A stretch of DNA of 64,000 nt from an uncultured Bacteroidota bacterium (GCA_902800395.1 CADCEC010000012.1:46008-110007), one strand, 5' to 3'; shown: positions 26,001 through 33,292, counted from the first letter of the stretch. Notes: generated by a model not told the origin, from the sequence alone. Translations and numbers: made by a program.

Positions 26001-27762
26001 TCTCCACGATAGCCATCAGGCTGTAGAAATGCTCCACCCACAGCGAGAGGTTCTTCTCCAGTACAGCGGGCACCGCGATGGGCGGCGTGAGCATGTAGTC
26101 CCACCGCGTGGAGGACCTCATGAAGTCATGCCTGTTGATGCTGCCAGACTGGCTGCCGTCCTCCTCGTCGAAGCCATAGCCGTAGTTGTCGGGCAAACGG
26201 TAGTAGCCGACAATCTCCCAGCAGGCGTTGTAGCTGGCGACGCTGCCGGTCTCCACAAAACCCTCGCTCCAAGGGAACACGTTGATGGTGTCGCATCCGT
26301 ACACTCCGAGGCTCTTCTCCAGCGTGAGCGTGCCATGGGCGTTGCTGGCCGTGGCCGTCAGTGTCTCGCTGCCAGGGAAGGGATAGACGATAGAAACCAT
26401 AGAATCGATAGTAGTGATAGAGGTGTCGAGGAGGGCACTGTACCAGCTGTAGCTCACGCTGTCGCCCTGCGTCAGGTGCAGGGTGTAGCGCACCGTGTCA
26501 CCAGTAGCCACGGCGTAGGTGGGAGCCTCGAGCGTGCCCAGCGGCACCAGGGCGTTGTACATCCTCACATCGCTGATTTGTATGTTGCGAGAGTTCTGGT
26601 CTTTCTGGCGGAAAGCGATATAGACCGTGTCGCCTGCATAGTCGGCCAGCGATACGCTACGTTGCGCCTGCGTAGTGTTCTGCGACGCGGAGAAGAGGGT
26701 GTCGTAGCTGCCGATGTTGAAGCGGTCGGTGGTGGTAACCAACACCTGATAGGTGACGGAGCCGCTCCAGGCATTGTTCTTGGCTTTCCAATAGAGGCGC
26801 AAACCGGTACTGTCGGCAGGCAGCACCACGGCCGGCGAGGTGAAGATCTTGTCACCGTCATTATAGGCTGTGATGCTGTTCCCGCTCCTGTTCCATCTGC
26901 CAGCGCCGATGCTGCGCCAGCAGTCGTATTCGGTCTCGAAGTTCACTATCCAGGGGTGTGCGGTGATAACCCCCTGGCAGTCGTACACCTGAATCACATT
27001 CACCACGGTGTCGCTACCATAGGCGTTGCTGGCCACCATGGTCACGGTGTCCACGCCTGCTGCGCTGTAGGTCATCGTCACGCTGTCGCCCGTCAGGGTC
27101 TGCCCCATGAGCGAGCTGTGCCAGGTGTAGGTAAGTCCCGTGTGCGAACCCAGGTTGAGGCCTGCCCGCCACACCGTCGGCTCGCCCACAAACGACCTCT
27201 CGGTCACGGTGGCCCATGCCTGCGGCGGATTGAGCGATAGTAATCGGATGCCGCCCACGATGAGGTTCCAGCTCACATCCGGGTTCGGGCATCCGTCGGT
27301 GAAATAGTTGTAGTCGCTGCTGAGCCCGTGGCGGCAGAACACAATCCTTATCATCTGCCCGGCATAGGCACCCAGATAGAGGGTGTCGCCCTTGTAGGAG
27401 GCCTCTGCTGCATCTCTCAGCTCGCGCCGCAGGGTGTCGTAGGTCACCCCGTCGGTGGTGACGCACACGCTGAGGTCGGCTTTGCATACTACCGTTGTAC
27501 CATAGCGAACCACCACCGAGTCGATAGCCGCCGTCGCCGGTATCTCTATCCATGGCGACAACAGCCGGTGGTCGGCCGTGGTGTCGAAGTCGCTGACGTA
27601 CTGGCTGTACTCTCCCTCCCAGTTGCTGCCCGGCGCCACCGTCCAGCAGCTGTTTTCGAAGGCTATCGAGGTACCCCACGGCACCGTATCCAGGCATTGT
27701 GCCTGCGTTTGATGATACATCAGCCCCATCAGGGCCATCAATGCAAAGAATACTTTTTTCAT
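20014..27762 (-). CDS. Giant T9SS cargo adhesin (PKD-like and FN3/MAM-like repeats, type A sorting domain)
   Basis: 2582 aa, the largest gene here. A signal peptide (MALMGLMYHQTQAQ) precedes alternating jelly-roll domains and about six PKD-like domains, each with a W-H-S-S-L-M/L-D-x-T core and a T-L-T-x-x-A-S-N-A-Y-G-S-D strand in the first half. The second half has FN3 modules and further LPY-x-x-x-F jelly rolls. It ends in a Y-A-P-L-P-V-G-I-D linker and a type A sorting domain (F-P-N-P-A-T-T-E, final K-K-L-V-I-Q). Several micro-repeat inserts are in frame. Likely a long surface fibre or adhesin exported by T9SS. It probably shares the sigma-factor operon upstream (51 bp after the 161-aa gene). 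Confidence 0.88.
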   Translation of the reverse strand: MKKVFFALMALMGLMYHQTQAQCLDTVPWGTSIAFENSCWTVAPGSNWEGEYSQYVSDFDTTADHRLLSPWIEIPATAAIDSVVVRYGTTVVCKADLSVCVTTDGVTYDTLRRELRDAAEASYKGDTLYLGAYAGQMIRIVFCRHGLSSDYNYFTDGCPNPDVSWNLIVGGIRLLSLNPPQAWATVTERSFVGEPTVWRAGLNLGSHTGLTYTWHSSLMGQTLTGDSVTMTYSAAGVDTVTMVASNAYGSDTVVNVIQVYDCQGVITAHPWIVNFETEYDCWRSIGAGRWNRSGNSITAYNDGDKIFTSPAVVLPADSTGLRLYWKAKNNAWSGSVTYQVLVTTTDRFNIGSYDTLFSASQNTTQAQRSVSLADYAGDTVYIAFRQKDQNSRNIQISDVRMYNALVPLGTLEAPTYAVATGDTVRYTLHLTQGDSVSYSWYSALLDTSITTIDSMVSIVYPFPGSETLTATASNAHGTLTLEKSLGVYGCDTINVFPWSEGFVETGSVASYNACWEIVGYYRLPDNYGYGFDEEDGSQSGSINRHDFMRSSTRWDYMLTPPIAVPAVLEKNLSLWVEHFYSLMAIVETEEGNADTVYSLDSREMTMRRRPISLLPYAGQTIRVRLLNNSSHASYAESLVDRIRVDYDTVPVVVLSAQEKTTTDSATLFVAQQLRGFNTSLSYSWQSQVGGTFTTNAAGDSAWVTYGAGITGLNDTVSVTVTNSYCSYTTRRAIRIIDCLPADTLPWVETFTEGIACWYKPEGSNWAASTYYGYDPKCMTSGRVNDSVPHWIMSKAVDVPADTALAVRLFWDVSSSNANYPLNYSVWVTTSEDYTDTANYTMLYIDTAKHSVYRTFDHLSTSLVSYAGQTIHVAFRKMKMNSSVIAMYIDNVVVRSTALPIVSLEASSMVDSHEPVTYSATLTEGSPNGMTVTWHSSLMDTTWVDSTFNFQFSTFNLTYTLGGRDTITVTASNIYGSSSATAVVLVTNCSPIATLPYEETFNDVYPLPYNYSSGGYVPNCWHRYWEGSTSYEPHVINSYYQSATNINTYVQNNNALVMLAGTDSGYDSVALVETPVFDVPLAGKQLSFYYMFEAAVRGELTVGYMQNADFVSFAQVEPSTTGRTRYVRLDSLPSDVNRIAFRWKCNAYWYGAILDDIRVGEPDSVPMIAIVPNYWTGYLGDTTTITAQFQNGLTDSLSYHWHSSLMDTIIVTTAPLLTIVYDIEGYDTLTLAAINAYGSDTAVAYVNVFSHPLPQVTLSAPAEIPLGDSVTLAATLNNCSRNALSLTLHSSLLDSTITLNSNLLTLNYSHSGVDTLTLIASNAYGADTVLAIVRVYDCGNVAVPYFMDFEDVTATNYNVAGQLPLCWNRTWNGSNTAFAPHVIPVGGYPYLSNLPSKSFLMLAGNASGYSNQAEVVLPRFADSLQHLSFAFDYRFEASSWGVLSVGYYDTTGTFVTVRNLSPYAGAYRRDTVVFSSVPLLDAQIAMRWTNSNSYYALAIDNIHVFVDNNIPAPAGLTADNITASCATLRWNAVTGATAYHLILPGIVDTLLADTALSVCGLDEDSDYGFGVYAHVGDEVGHFSGLHPFHTLLYCMPLASLSANVDGIVRWQYDTTGEAMGTGVALEIADVTNGAMWADTVLGDSLVYPFAIGHRYSLTARTLCGNAEAHTTLTIPLQIPASVCAESAGSSTATNERFMDNFWSRNYSQIIYPASFAAGIDTLFGIALRVSQFSQPFADTANYNYDIFLGQTDSATLSAPLTSDSLTQVAFNKRITIRSAGWIEIPFDSVYPCNPTGNLIVTLVERTSSAYSGRHYGVHTDASCTHFVQSTENHYYTNPSTLNFDWDITTDIPDIRLLGGCSSSLCLAPVAAISAVDTHHVELQWVARGSEGLWQVEYRPAGQTAWTVADTTSANSYTVGGLHAMTTYEFRVASICDGGLQYGSTLTATTPCGEISLPYHIDFRNNEIPCWTIHTGVSHSSSYGLNMYSGEWAISPLVDDSIARLYATITTYGGSSSSYPESYAVGICNADGSNPVWVDTILLSTQYGNHQHTVYFNNYSGMGDHIIVKIVSGLLDLREFALDYVDFCIPAQNVEATAITDSSAVLQWTANASGHTFAVYLDDVLQTVTSATTYSFTGLAPRTRYLAAVREICGAGDTAAAATRYFRTQCTPTTDLPYFEEFDYSSDLYGDTIGLPPCWDSIGYSHISFSSFSGGALTVMTFYSFEDYTGPYTSYLATPLLNIPSQGARIRFKGQTGHDDVVTAGIMTDPTDASTFIPMATITYNNRGLAWYEFTTEGLDSLNSQFAVAFRWASEGSGSLDSLFVTALPEGHTVTVTANEEGVCETYGSGIYADGSSVVIGYRLLDTLPQGGHWEFLGWSDGASGNPRTLVVTSDTAVVALFEWVTDPVTDTVWRTVTVRLVDLATGNTIEESDVVYVEGAGRYMDSTMVTLTAHYADTPLFYGWVTTAGDTISSNPFRFIVTCDTLITAVYAPLPVGIDEVESSKWKVEIFPNPATTEVTILTQAIKQSDNQAITILDLHGRVVYTQAIRHSSTQAITIDISSLPRGVYYVRIGSVVKKLVIQ
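20092..20266. repeat. Three micro-repeat inserts in the giant adhesin sorting domain
   Basis: Octamer (tgattgct) arrays lie at 20092-20132 and 20161-20200; a ccacttt heptamer array lies at about 20240-20266. All are in frame, giving TQAIRHSSTQAI, TQAIKQSDNQAI and S-S-K-W-K-V-E. Confidence 0.85.
23844..23880. repeat. gagttaaga-type micro-repeat in giant adhesin
   Basis: Degenerate 7-9 bp copies (gagttaaga, gattagagttaag) translated in frame as L-N-S-N-L-L-T-L-N within a PKD-like domain. Confidence 0.7.
24896..24932. repeat. gaaagttgag-type micro-repeat in giant adhesin
   Basis: Copies of attgaaa/gttgaga, in frame as S-T-F-N-F-Q-F-S-T-F-N-L within another PKD-like domain. Confidence 0.75.
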
Positions 27763-27813
27763 TATAATTATACTTACTTTATATTTTATAACGCAGTTAT
27801 TGTTGTTTTATTG

Positions 27814-28299
27814 TTAGTTGATGACTGCATCCAATTCTTCGTCTGAAGTTGCATGGTATACCGCCAACCAGCGGTAGTGGGGCGAGGCTAGGTTGCAGTC
27901 CACACTGTTGCCCAACACATTCGAGTCTCCCTGCACCTCGGGGTGGAAGCGCTTGCTCTGCCATAAGTCAATTGTATTGGCGCAATCCTCCTCAGATATT
28001 CCCGATGCGAGATTGATGGAGTCGAAGAAGGCATCCATCTCAGCCGTACTCCTCACTCCCAAGCTGTCCAGCATCCACTCCCAGCCTTCGTCGGTCAACG
28101 CCTCGAAGGTAGTGACGTCGCAGGTGATTGTGTCGTTAATCGGGAAGTCTTTGATGAAGCCTACGCGCACACCAGGTACGTCCTTGCACCGCTGGTACAG
28201 CTCGCTGCCTTCCACCGGCTCGGGACGCATTCTCCATGCTGTCACCGCCGCCAGCAGCAGTAGCAAGATACCCATAAATATGATCGCGTTGCGCTTCAT
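27814..28299 (-). CDS. Membrane-anchored protein of unknown function
   Basis: 161 aa. One N-terminal hydrophobic segment (residues 5-22) anchors a soluble periplasmic domain with several acidic stretches and two Cys (C-K-D and D-C-N). No family recognised. It sits between the putative sigma regulator and the giant adhesin in a leftward operon, suggesting a role in regulation or assembly of that surface system; this is inference from position only. Confidence 0.55.
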   Translation of the reverse strand: MKRNAIIFMGILLLLLAAVTAWRMRPEPVEGSELYQRCKDVPGVRVGFIKDFPINDTITCDVTTFEALTDEGWEWMLDSLGVRSTAEMDAFFDSINLASGISEEDCANTIDLWQSKRFHPEVQGDSNVLGNSVDCNLASPHYRWLAVYHATSDEELDAVIN

Positions 28300-28311
28300 C
28301 GTCTATTTTTG

Positions 28312-28641
28312 TTATCTTTCCATTTTAAATTTTACCACATTCGGGTCGTTGCATGTGCCCAAGGCGCTGCAGGCGCGGTTGAGCACCAGCATCTCTCCGC
28401 CCTGCTGGTTGCAGAGCACATGCCGGTCGTCCACCCGCTGGGGCAGCAGCAGGGCGTAAACTCCCGGCAGCAGGATTATCAACACCATGGCGGCAGTACG
28501 CAGCACCAGCCGGCGATGCGAGCAGAAGCCTTCCGCATCGCCTGCCAGTCCACGCGACAGCTGCCGCACGTGCTCGGCGTCGGCCCTGCGTCGGCGGGCT
28601 TGCTCTGCCTCAAGGAGTCTTATTATATCTTTTTCGTTCAT
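28312..28641 (-). CDS. Small single-TM protein, possible anti-sigma partner
   Basis: 109 aa. The N-terminal about 45 residues are charged and helical (EKDIIRLLEAEQARRRRADA), then one TM segment (V-L-R-T-A-A-M-V-L-I-I-L-L-P-G-V-Y-A), then a short periplasmic tail with three Cys. A cytosolic helical domain plus one TM, directly after an ECF-like sigma gene (4-bp overlap), is the usual layout of an anti-sigma factor. No recognised anti-sigma motif is visible, so the role is inferred. Confidence 0.5.
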   Translation of the reverse strand: MNEKDIIRLLEAEQARRRRADAEHVRQLSRGLAGDAEGFCSHRRLVLRTAAMVLIILLPGVYALLLPQRVDDRHVLCNQQGGEMLVLNRACSALGTCNDPNVVKFKMER

Positions 28642-29138
28642 ATTCTATTGGCATTACGTTTCATCTTATCAATCACTTGGGCATGGAGACGCCCCGTCTC
28701 ATTCTCACCAATGTGCAGCAAGAGTGCAATCTCGCCGTCGGTATAGTCGTCGAGAATGAGTTCCAGCACACGGTGCTCCTGATGGGTGAGATTGGCGGCC
28801 AGCCGGTCGATAAGCTCGGCATGACTTCCTTCGTCGGAGGCCACCAGCGCGGCTTCCTCCAGCGGAACCACCTCCACCTCACGCTCCCCTTTGCGTCCCC
28901 TGTGGGCAAAGACACTGCGGCAGTGGAACCGAACCCACTCACGTTCCTCGCCGGGGGTGGCATCGGGGCGCAGCTTGTGGCGGTAGCGCCACAACTGCGT
29001 TGTCACCTCCTGCATCAGTTCGGACATGAGCCACGCCTGTCCGCCGGCCTTCCACCAGCAGAGGCCACGAATCAACTTCCGATGGCGTGCCACCAGCGCG
29101 TCGAAGTCGTCGTATCGGTTCCTGTCCTTTTGGGTCAT
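28638..29138 (-). CDS. ECF-like sigma-70 family RNA polymerase sigma factor
   Basis: 166 aa. Residues about 10-60 (FDALVARHRKLIRGLC, then M-Q-E-V-T-T-Q-L-W-R-Y) match sigma region 2. Residues about 110-160 (L-T-H-Q-E-H-R-V-L-E-L-I-L-D-D-Y-T-D-G-E-I-A-L-L-L-H-I) match the region 4 helix-turn-helix. Short ECF-type sigma factors direct polymerase to a small regulon, often including their own operon. As first gene before the two giant T9SS cargo genes, it is a candidate regulator of them. The region 2 part is divergent (tryptophan-rich). Confidence 0.75.
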   Translation of the reverse strand: MTQKDRNRYDDFDALVARHRKLIRGLCWWKAGGQAWLMSELMQEVTTQLWRYRHKLRPDATPGEEREWVRFHCRSVFAHRGRKGEREVEVVPLEEAALVASDEGSHAELIDRLAANLTHQEHRVLELILDDYTDGEIALLLHIGENETGRLHAQVIDKMKRNANRI

Positions 29139-29238
29139 CTTTTTTGTGGGTCTCTACCTATATAATAACCCAGAAAAATGAAATAGCACTATCGCCAATG
29201 TGTATTTTATGATTTTTTAACACTCGAGGGTAAACCAT

Positions 29239-29257
29239 GGGTTGTATTTTTACACCC
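29239..29257. promoter_or_regulatory. Inverted repeat upstream of the sigma-factor operon
   Basis: gggttgta-tttt-tacaccc, an operator-like dyad about 100 bp before the sigma start. A related gggtaaa half-site lies just to its left. A possible binding site for autoregulation; not tested by any comparison. Confidence 0.4.
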
Positions 29258-29274
29258 GTAAAAGCACCATAACG

Positions 29275-29307
29275 AAAAGAGGATGCCCGACGGGACACCC
29301 TCTTTTT
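29275..29307 (-). terminator. Rho-independent terminator downstream of pnp
   Basis: The stem aaaagaggatgcccg pairs with cgggacaccctctttt (one mismatch, short loop), and a T-run follows on the minus strand. Confidence 0.75.
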
Positions 29308-29316
29308 CTACTTATT

Positions 29317-29347
29317 TATCTGTTAACTTTTATCTGTTAACTATCTG
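29317..29347. repeat. tatctgttaac tandem repeat at the 3' end of pnp
   Basis: Two full copies of tatctgttaac and a partial third (tatctg) span the pnp stop codon. Confidence 0.8.
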
Positions 29348-31617
29348 CGACGGCCACCGCCGTTGCCGGAGCTGCGGCGTTCGCCACCGTTACCGCCTTC
29401 ACGACGGCCGTGACCGTGGTCGCCACCATCGCGGCGCGGGCCATTGCCACCCTCGCGGCGCGGGCCACGGGCGGGTTTCTCCTCGACATAGCCCTCGGGT
29501 TTGGGCAGGAGAGCCTTGCGGCTGAGCTTAATCTTGCCGTTCTTCTCGTCGAAGGCGATGACCTTCACTTCGAACTCGTCGCCCACATGGATGAGGCCTT
29601 CGAGGGTCTCGGGGTGACCCCACTCATACTCGCTAATGTGCATCAGACCTTCTTTGCCGGGCAGGAACTCCAAGAAAGCACCGAATTCAACGATGCTGAC
29701 GACCTTGGCGTTGAAGATATCACCCACCTCGGGAACGGTGCAGATATCCTTAATCCACTTGAGAGCAGCAGCAATATCCTCCTTGTTCGACGAGGCGACA
29801 TCGACAATGCCGAACTCGCCCTCTTCTTCGATATTGATGATGGTGTTGGTCTCGGCCTGAATCTTCTGGATGACCTCGCCACCCTTGCCGATGACGGCAC
29901 CGATGAAGTCTTTCGGAATCTTGATTTGCTCGATGCGGGGCACGAAGTCCTTGTAGTCCTGACGGGGCTCGGGGATGGTCTCGAGGATCTTGTCGAGGAT
30001 GTAGAGACGACCTTGGCGAGCCTGCTCGAGGGCCTTGGCCAGCACGTCGTAGCTGAGGCCGTCGACCTTGATATCCATCTGGCAGGCGGTGATACCGTCG
30101 CGGGTGCCGCAGACCTTGAAGTCCATGTCGCCGAGATGGTCCTCGTCGCCGAGGATGTCGCTCAGCACGGCCCACTTGTCACCCTTCGAGATAAGACCCA
30201 TGGCGATACCGGCCACAGGCTTGCGCAGTTTGACGCCGGCATCCATCAGCGCCATGCAGCCGGCACAGACGGTAGCCATCGAGCTGGAACCATTGGATTC
30301 GAGGATGTCGGAAACGACGCGGATGGTGTAGGGGCACTCTTCCTCAGTGGGCAGAACCTCCTTAAGGGCGCGCCAGGCCAAGTGGCCGTGACCCACCTCG
30401 CGGCGGCTGGTGCTGCCGGAGCGTTTGACCTCGCCGGTGGCGAAGCCGGGGAAGTTGTAGTGCAACAGGAAGCGACGCATGCCCTCGATGACGGCACCGT
30501 CAATCTTCTGCTCGTCGAGCTTGGTGCCCAACGTGCAGGTGCTGAGAGACTGGGTCTCACCACGGGTGAAGATAGCGCTACCATGCACGGAAGGCAGGTA
30601 GTCGGTCTCGCACCAAATGGGGCGGATCTCGTCGAGCTGACGGCCGTCGAGACGGGTGCGCTCGTTGAGCACCATGTCGCGCATGGCCTCGCGCTCCGTA
30701 TCGTGATAGTAGCGGTCAATCATAAACTTGATCTCGTCGGTGAGGGTCTCCTCGGTATAGTTGGCATCGATAAACTCCTGCTTGATGGCGGCGAAGCCGT
30801 CTTCGCGCTGGTGTTTGTTGGCGATGCCCTGTTTGCTGAAGTCGTAGCATTTCTGGTAGACGGCGTCATGGAGGCGCTGGCGCAGCTCCTCGTCGTTCAC
30901 CTCGTGGCAGTACTCGCGCTTCTCGGTCTTGCCAGCCTCGACGGTCAACTCGTCGAGCACGCGGCACTGAATCTTGATGGCCTCATGGGCAGCCTTGAGG
31001 GCGTTGAGCATCACGTCCTCGGAGACCTCCTTCATCTCACCCTCCACCATCATGATATTATCGGCGGTGGCAGCCACGATAAGGTCGAGGTCTGCACGCT
31101 CGATATCCTCCATCGGAGTGTTGATGACATACTTGCCGTCGAGATAGCTCACGCGCACCTCGCTGACGGGGCCGTTGAAGGGGATGTCGCTCACAGCGAG
31201 GGCCGAAGCAGCGGCCAGAGCGGCCAGCTGGTCGGGCATGGTGTCTTTGTCGCCACTGATGAGGGTGATGTTCACCTGCACCTCGGCGTGAAAGTTGTCG
31301 GGGAAGAGGGGACGCAGAGCGCGGTCGACCAGACGGGCGATGAGGATCTCATGCTCGGAGGGACGGGCCTCACGCTTGAAGAAACCGCCGGGGAAACGAC
31401 CCATGGCGGCATATTTTTCCTGATAGTCAACGGTGAGGGGCATGAAGTCGACGTTCTCGCCCACTTCTTTCTTTGAACAGACGGTGGCCAGAAGCATCGT
31501 GTCGTTCATGCGGACCACGGCAGAGCCGTCGGCCTGTTTGGCCAGCTTGCCGGTCTCGATTTCGATCATGCGGCCATCGCCGAGATCGAAACGCTTAGTG
31601 ATAATGTGTTCATTCAT
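29341..31617 (-). CDS. pnp: Polynucleotide phosphorylase with Arg/Gly-rich tail
   Basis: About 758 aa from M-N-E-H-I (a second Met four codons upstream, at 31629, is possible). Phosphorolytic 3'-5' exoribonuclease and RNA-decay enzyme. Two RNase PH-like cores are present ([19 protein letters not shown]; later [13 protein letters not shown]), the second with GETQ and [11 protein letters not shown] domain ([11 protein letters not shown]) lies near residue 575 and an S1 domain ([17 protein letters not shown]) near 635. After the S1 domain comes a 45-residue R/G/H-rich low-complexity tail, probably an RNA-binding extension. The upstream leader of about 200 nt carries a hairpin (31739-31757). Confidence 0.96.
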   Translation of the reverse strand: MNEHIITKRFDLGDGRMIEIETGKLAKQADGSAVVRMNDTMLLATVCSKKEVGENVDFMPLTVDYQEKYAAMGRFPGGFFKREARPSEHEILIARLVDRALRPLFPDNFHAEVQVNITLISGDKDTMPDQLAALAAASALAVSDIPFNGPVSEVRVSYLDGKYVINTPMEDIERADLDLIVAATADNIMMVEGEMKEVSEDVMLNALKAAHEAIKIQCRVLDELTVEAGKTEKREYCHEVNDEELRQRLHDAVYQKCYDFSKQGIANKHQREDGFAAIKQEFIDANYTEETLTDEIKFMIDRYYHDTEREAMRDMVLNERTRLDGRQLDEIRPIWCETDYLPSVHGSAIFTRGETQSLSTCTLGTKLDEQKIDGAVIEGMRRFLLHYNFPGFATGEVKRSGSTSRREVGHGHLAWRALKEVLPTEEECPYTIRVVSDILESNGSSSMATVCAGCMALMDAGVKLRKPVAGIAMGLISKGDKWAVLSDILGDEDHLGDMDFKVCGTRDGITACQMDIKVDGLSYDVLAKALEQARQGRLYILDKILETIPEPRQDYKDFVPRIEQIKIPKDFIGAVIGKGGEVIQKIQAETNTIINIEEEGEFGIVDVASSNKEDIAAALKWIKDICTVPEVGDIFNAKVVSIVEFGAFLEFLPGKEGLMHISEYEWGHPETLEGLIHVGDEFEVKVIAFDEKNGKIKLSRKALLPKPEGYVEEKPARGPRREGGNGPRRDGGDHGHGRREGGNGGERRSSGNGGGRRR

Positions 31618-31828
31618 GTTGTTTAACATTCTTGTTCGTTTTCTCGCCTCGGGAAAGTGAGCAAGCTCCCTCTCAGCTCGGCTTATCGAAAACGTTCGTT
31701 CATTTGTTTTTTATTGTTTTCGTTTACTTTACCGCAGCCTTGGGGACCGTCCCCAAGACCCATAAAAGTGTTAATATTCAAATCTCTATCTCCATCGTCG
31801 GGCATCTAAAGACCGGCAAAAAGAAAGT

Positions 31829-31837
31829 GCAAAAATA
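31829..31837 (-). promoter_or_regulatory. -7 box TATTTTTGC for pnp
   Basis: Minus strand, TAnnTTTG match, about 210 bp before the pnp start codon. Confidence 0.55.
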
Positions 31838-31885
31838 CAATAATTTTCTGATATACAGAAATTAAATTTTGTATTTATCAAAAAA

Positions 31886-31912
31886 GGTCTTCCAGGAGAA
31901 CCCTGAAAGACC
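31886..31912 (-). terminator. Rho-independent terminator of rpsO
   Basis: The stem ggtctttcaggg pairs with its partner across a short loop and is followed by TTTTTT on the minus strand. Confidence 0.88.
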
Positions 31913-31939
31913 CAACCATAACCAAATAAATATGAAAAA

Positions 31940-32209
31940 CTATTTTCTAAGATTGAGTTCTTTGATGATGGCACGGTAGCGCTCGATGTCATTCTCTTTG
32001 AGGTAATCGAGCATCTTACGACGCTTACCGACGAGACCCACGAGGGCACGCTCAGAGACTTGATCTTTCTTATTCTGCTTCATCAGCTCGGTGAGGTGCT
32101 GGATGCGATAAGTGAACAAAGCAATCTGTCCCTCAGCGGAACCAGTGTCTTTGGCACTTTTACCATATTTGGCGAAAATCTCTTCTTTTTTCTCTTTTGT
32201 CAGATACAT
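31940..32209 (-). CDS. rpsO: 30S ribosomal protein S15
   Basis: 89 aa, the normal length. G-S-A-E-G-Q-I-A-L-F-T-Y-R-I near residue 25, then H-L-T-E-L-M-K-Q-N-K-K-D and L-V-G-L-V-G-K-R-R-K-M-L-D-Y-L are S15 signatures for binding the 16S rRNA central domain. The rpsO-then-pnp order is found in many bacteria, although a terminator separates the two here. It has its own strong promoter. Confidence 0.97.
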   Translation of the reverse strand: MYLTKEKKEEIFAKYGKSAKDTGSAEGQIALFTYRIQHLTELMKQNKKDQVSERALVGLVGKRRKMLDYLKENDIERYRAIIKELNLRK

Positions 32210-32257
32210 AACGTGTTATATTAACTTTTTCTTGTTTTTTCGTTCTCGAATTCGGGT

Positions 32258-32289
32258 GCAAAAATACATACTTTTTCCAAACTGGCAAA
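32258..32289 (-). promoter_or_regulatory. rpsO promoter (TTTG-N19-TATTTTTG)
   Basis: The minus-strand -7 box TATTTTTGC is at 32258-32266 with TTTTTG exactly 19 nt upstream. It shares about 30 of 35 positions with the purM promoter. Confidence 0.78.
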
Positions 32290-32333
32290 ATATTTTTGCT
32301 TTTTTCACCGAATTTAACGTTTATTAAGAAAGT

Positions 32334-32729
32334 TTAAGCCTCGATAGCAGCAGCAATTTTGGCAGCAAGGGCTTTCAACTCCTCGGAAGACATCTCCACA
32401 TGATGCCCAAAATTGAGGTCACCGGGCTTGTTGAGCGGCATCAGGTGGATGTGGACGTGGGGCACGTCAATACCCACAACAGCCTCTCCAACCTTGATGC
32501 AAGGGCAGACCTTCTTTAGGCCTTTAGCCACTTTCTTGGAGAAGAGGTGCAGCTCACAGAAAAGGTCGTCGTCAAGGTCGAAGATATAGTCGACCTCTTG
32601 CTTAGGGATGCAGAGCACATGTCCTTTGACGACAGGATTAATGTCGAGAAAAGCGAAGCAGTGTTCGGTTTCGGCGACTTTATAGCAGGGTATTTCGCCT
32701 GCGACAATTTTACTGAAAATAGTAGCCAT
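32334..32729 (-). CDS. HIT-family (histidine triad) nucleotide-binding protein
   Basis: 131 aa. The active-site motif H-V-H-I-H-L-M-P-L is near residues 96-104, with an N-terminal F-S-K-I-V-A-G-E-I-P-C-Y-K-V. Family members hydrolyse adenosine phosphoramidates and related nucleotides. It lies 2 bp downstream of greA, in one leftward unit. Confidence 0.93.
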   Translation of the reverse strand: MATIFSKIVAGEIPCYKVAETEHCFAFLDINPVVKGHVLCIPKQEVDYIFDLDDDLFCELHLFSKKVAKGLKKVCPCIKVGEAVVGIDVPHVHIHLMPLNKPGDLNFGHHVEMSSEELKALAAKIAAAIEA

Positions 32730-32731
32730 AA

Positions 32732-33205
32732 CTATCTTTCTATTTTAGTGAGTTCAAAGGTCATCTTACCCGCGGGGACATTGACTTCGACAACATCACC
32801 GACTTTGTGTCCGAGGAAAGCCGAAGCAAAAGGCGAGGTGATACTGATTTTGCCCAGTTTGAGGTTGGCCTCACTTTCAGGAACAATGGTATACTTTTGG
32901 ACCATCTTGTTCTTGGTGTTGCGAATGGTGATGATGGAGAGGAGCAGCACCTTGGAGGTGTCAATCTTCGACTCGTCCAGAAGACGTGCGTTAGCCACCA
33001 GTTCCTGCAACTTGGAGATGCGTGCTTCAAGGTGTCCTTGGGCTTCCTTGGCGGCATCGTATTCTGCATTCTCAGAGAGGTCGCCTTTGTCGCGCGCTTC
33101 AGCGATAGCTGCGGAGGCTGCGGGACGGTCGACAACAATGAGATGGTGGAGCTCGTCTTTTAGCTTTTGGAGACCTTCCTCGCTATAATACTTGATTTCT
33201 GCCAT
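32732..33205 (-). CDS. greA: Transcript cleavage factor GreA
   Basis: 157 aa. The N-terminal coiled coil carries K-Y-Y-S-E-E-G-L-Q-K-L-K-D-E-L, then the acidic tip D-L-S-E-N-A-E-Y-D-A-A-K, which enters the polymerase channel and activates cleavage of backtracked RNA. The C-terminal FKBP-like domain includes S-P-F-A-S-A-F-L-G-H-K-V-G-D. Length is normal. Immediately upstream of the HIT gene. Confidence 0.96.
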   Translation of the reverse strand: MAEIKYYSEEGLQKLKDELHHLIVVDRPAASAAIAEARDKGDLSENAEYDAAKEAQGHLEARISKLQELVANARLLDESKIDTSKVLLLSIITIRNTKNKMVQKYTIVPESEANLKLGKISITSPFASAFLGHKVGDVVEVNVPAGKMTFELTKIER

Positions 33206-33240
33206 GATAAATAGTATGTTTTCTTAAGGTTTAAAAAGGT

Positions 33241-33266
33241 GGGAAAGGCTTCAAAAAAGCCTTTCC
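33241..33266 (-). terminator. Terminator of the TonB/PorV-like operon
   Basis: The perfect stem gggaaaggctt with its complement is followed on the minus strand by ACCTTTTTAAA. Confidence 0.75.
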
Positions 33267-33292
33267 CTACCCGGATTATGTGTCTTTCAGCT

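Larger units (their letters stand above)
31618..31939. other. pnp leader / rpsO-pnp intergenic region
   Basis: No gene. From right to left it contains the rpsO terminator (31886-31912), a -7 box for pnp (31829-31837), a perfect stem cttgggga/tccccaag (31739-31757) in the pnp 5' UTR, and AT-rich sequence to the start codon. The leader stem could be a control element; E. coli pnp is autoregulated through a leader stem, but this sequence is unrelated. Confidence 0.6.

Noticed and set aside
29410-31476. Long open frame on the plus strand opposite pnp
   Set aside because: It is a mirror of the pnp reading frame caused by codon bias; the protein is a Leu/Val/Asp/Gly-rich string without any domain, while the minus strand encodes a complete PNPase.
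31739-31757. Riboswitch in the pnp leader
   Set aside because: Only a single short stem is visible, with no conserved riboswitch core; recorded as a leader hairpin.
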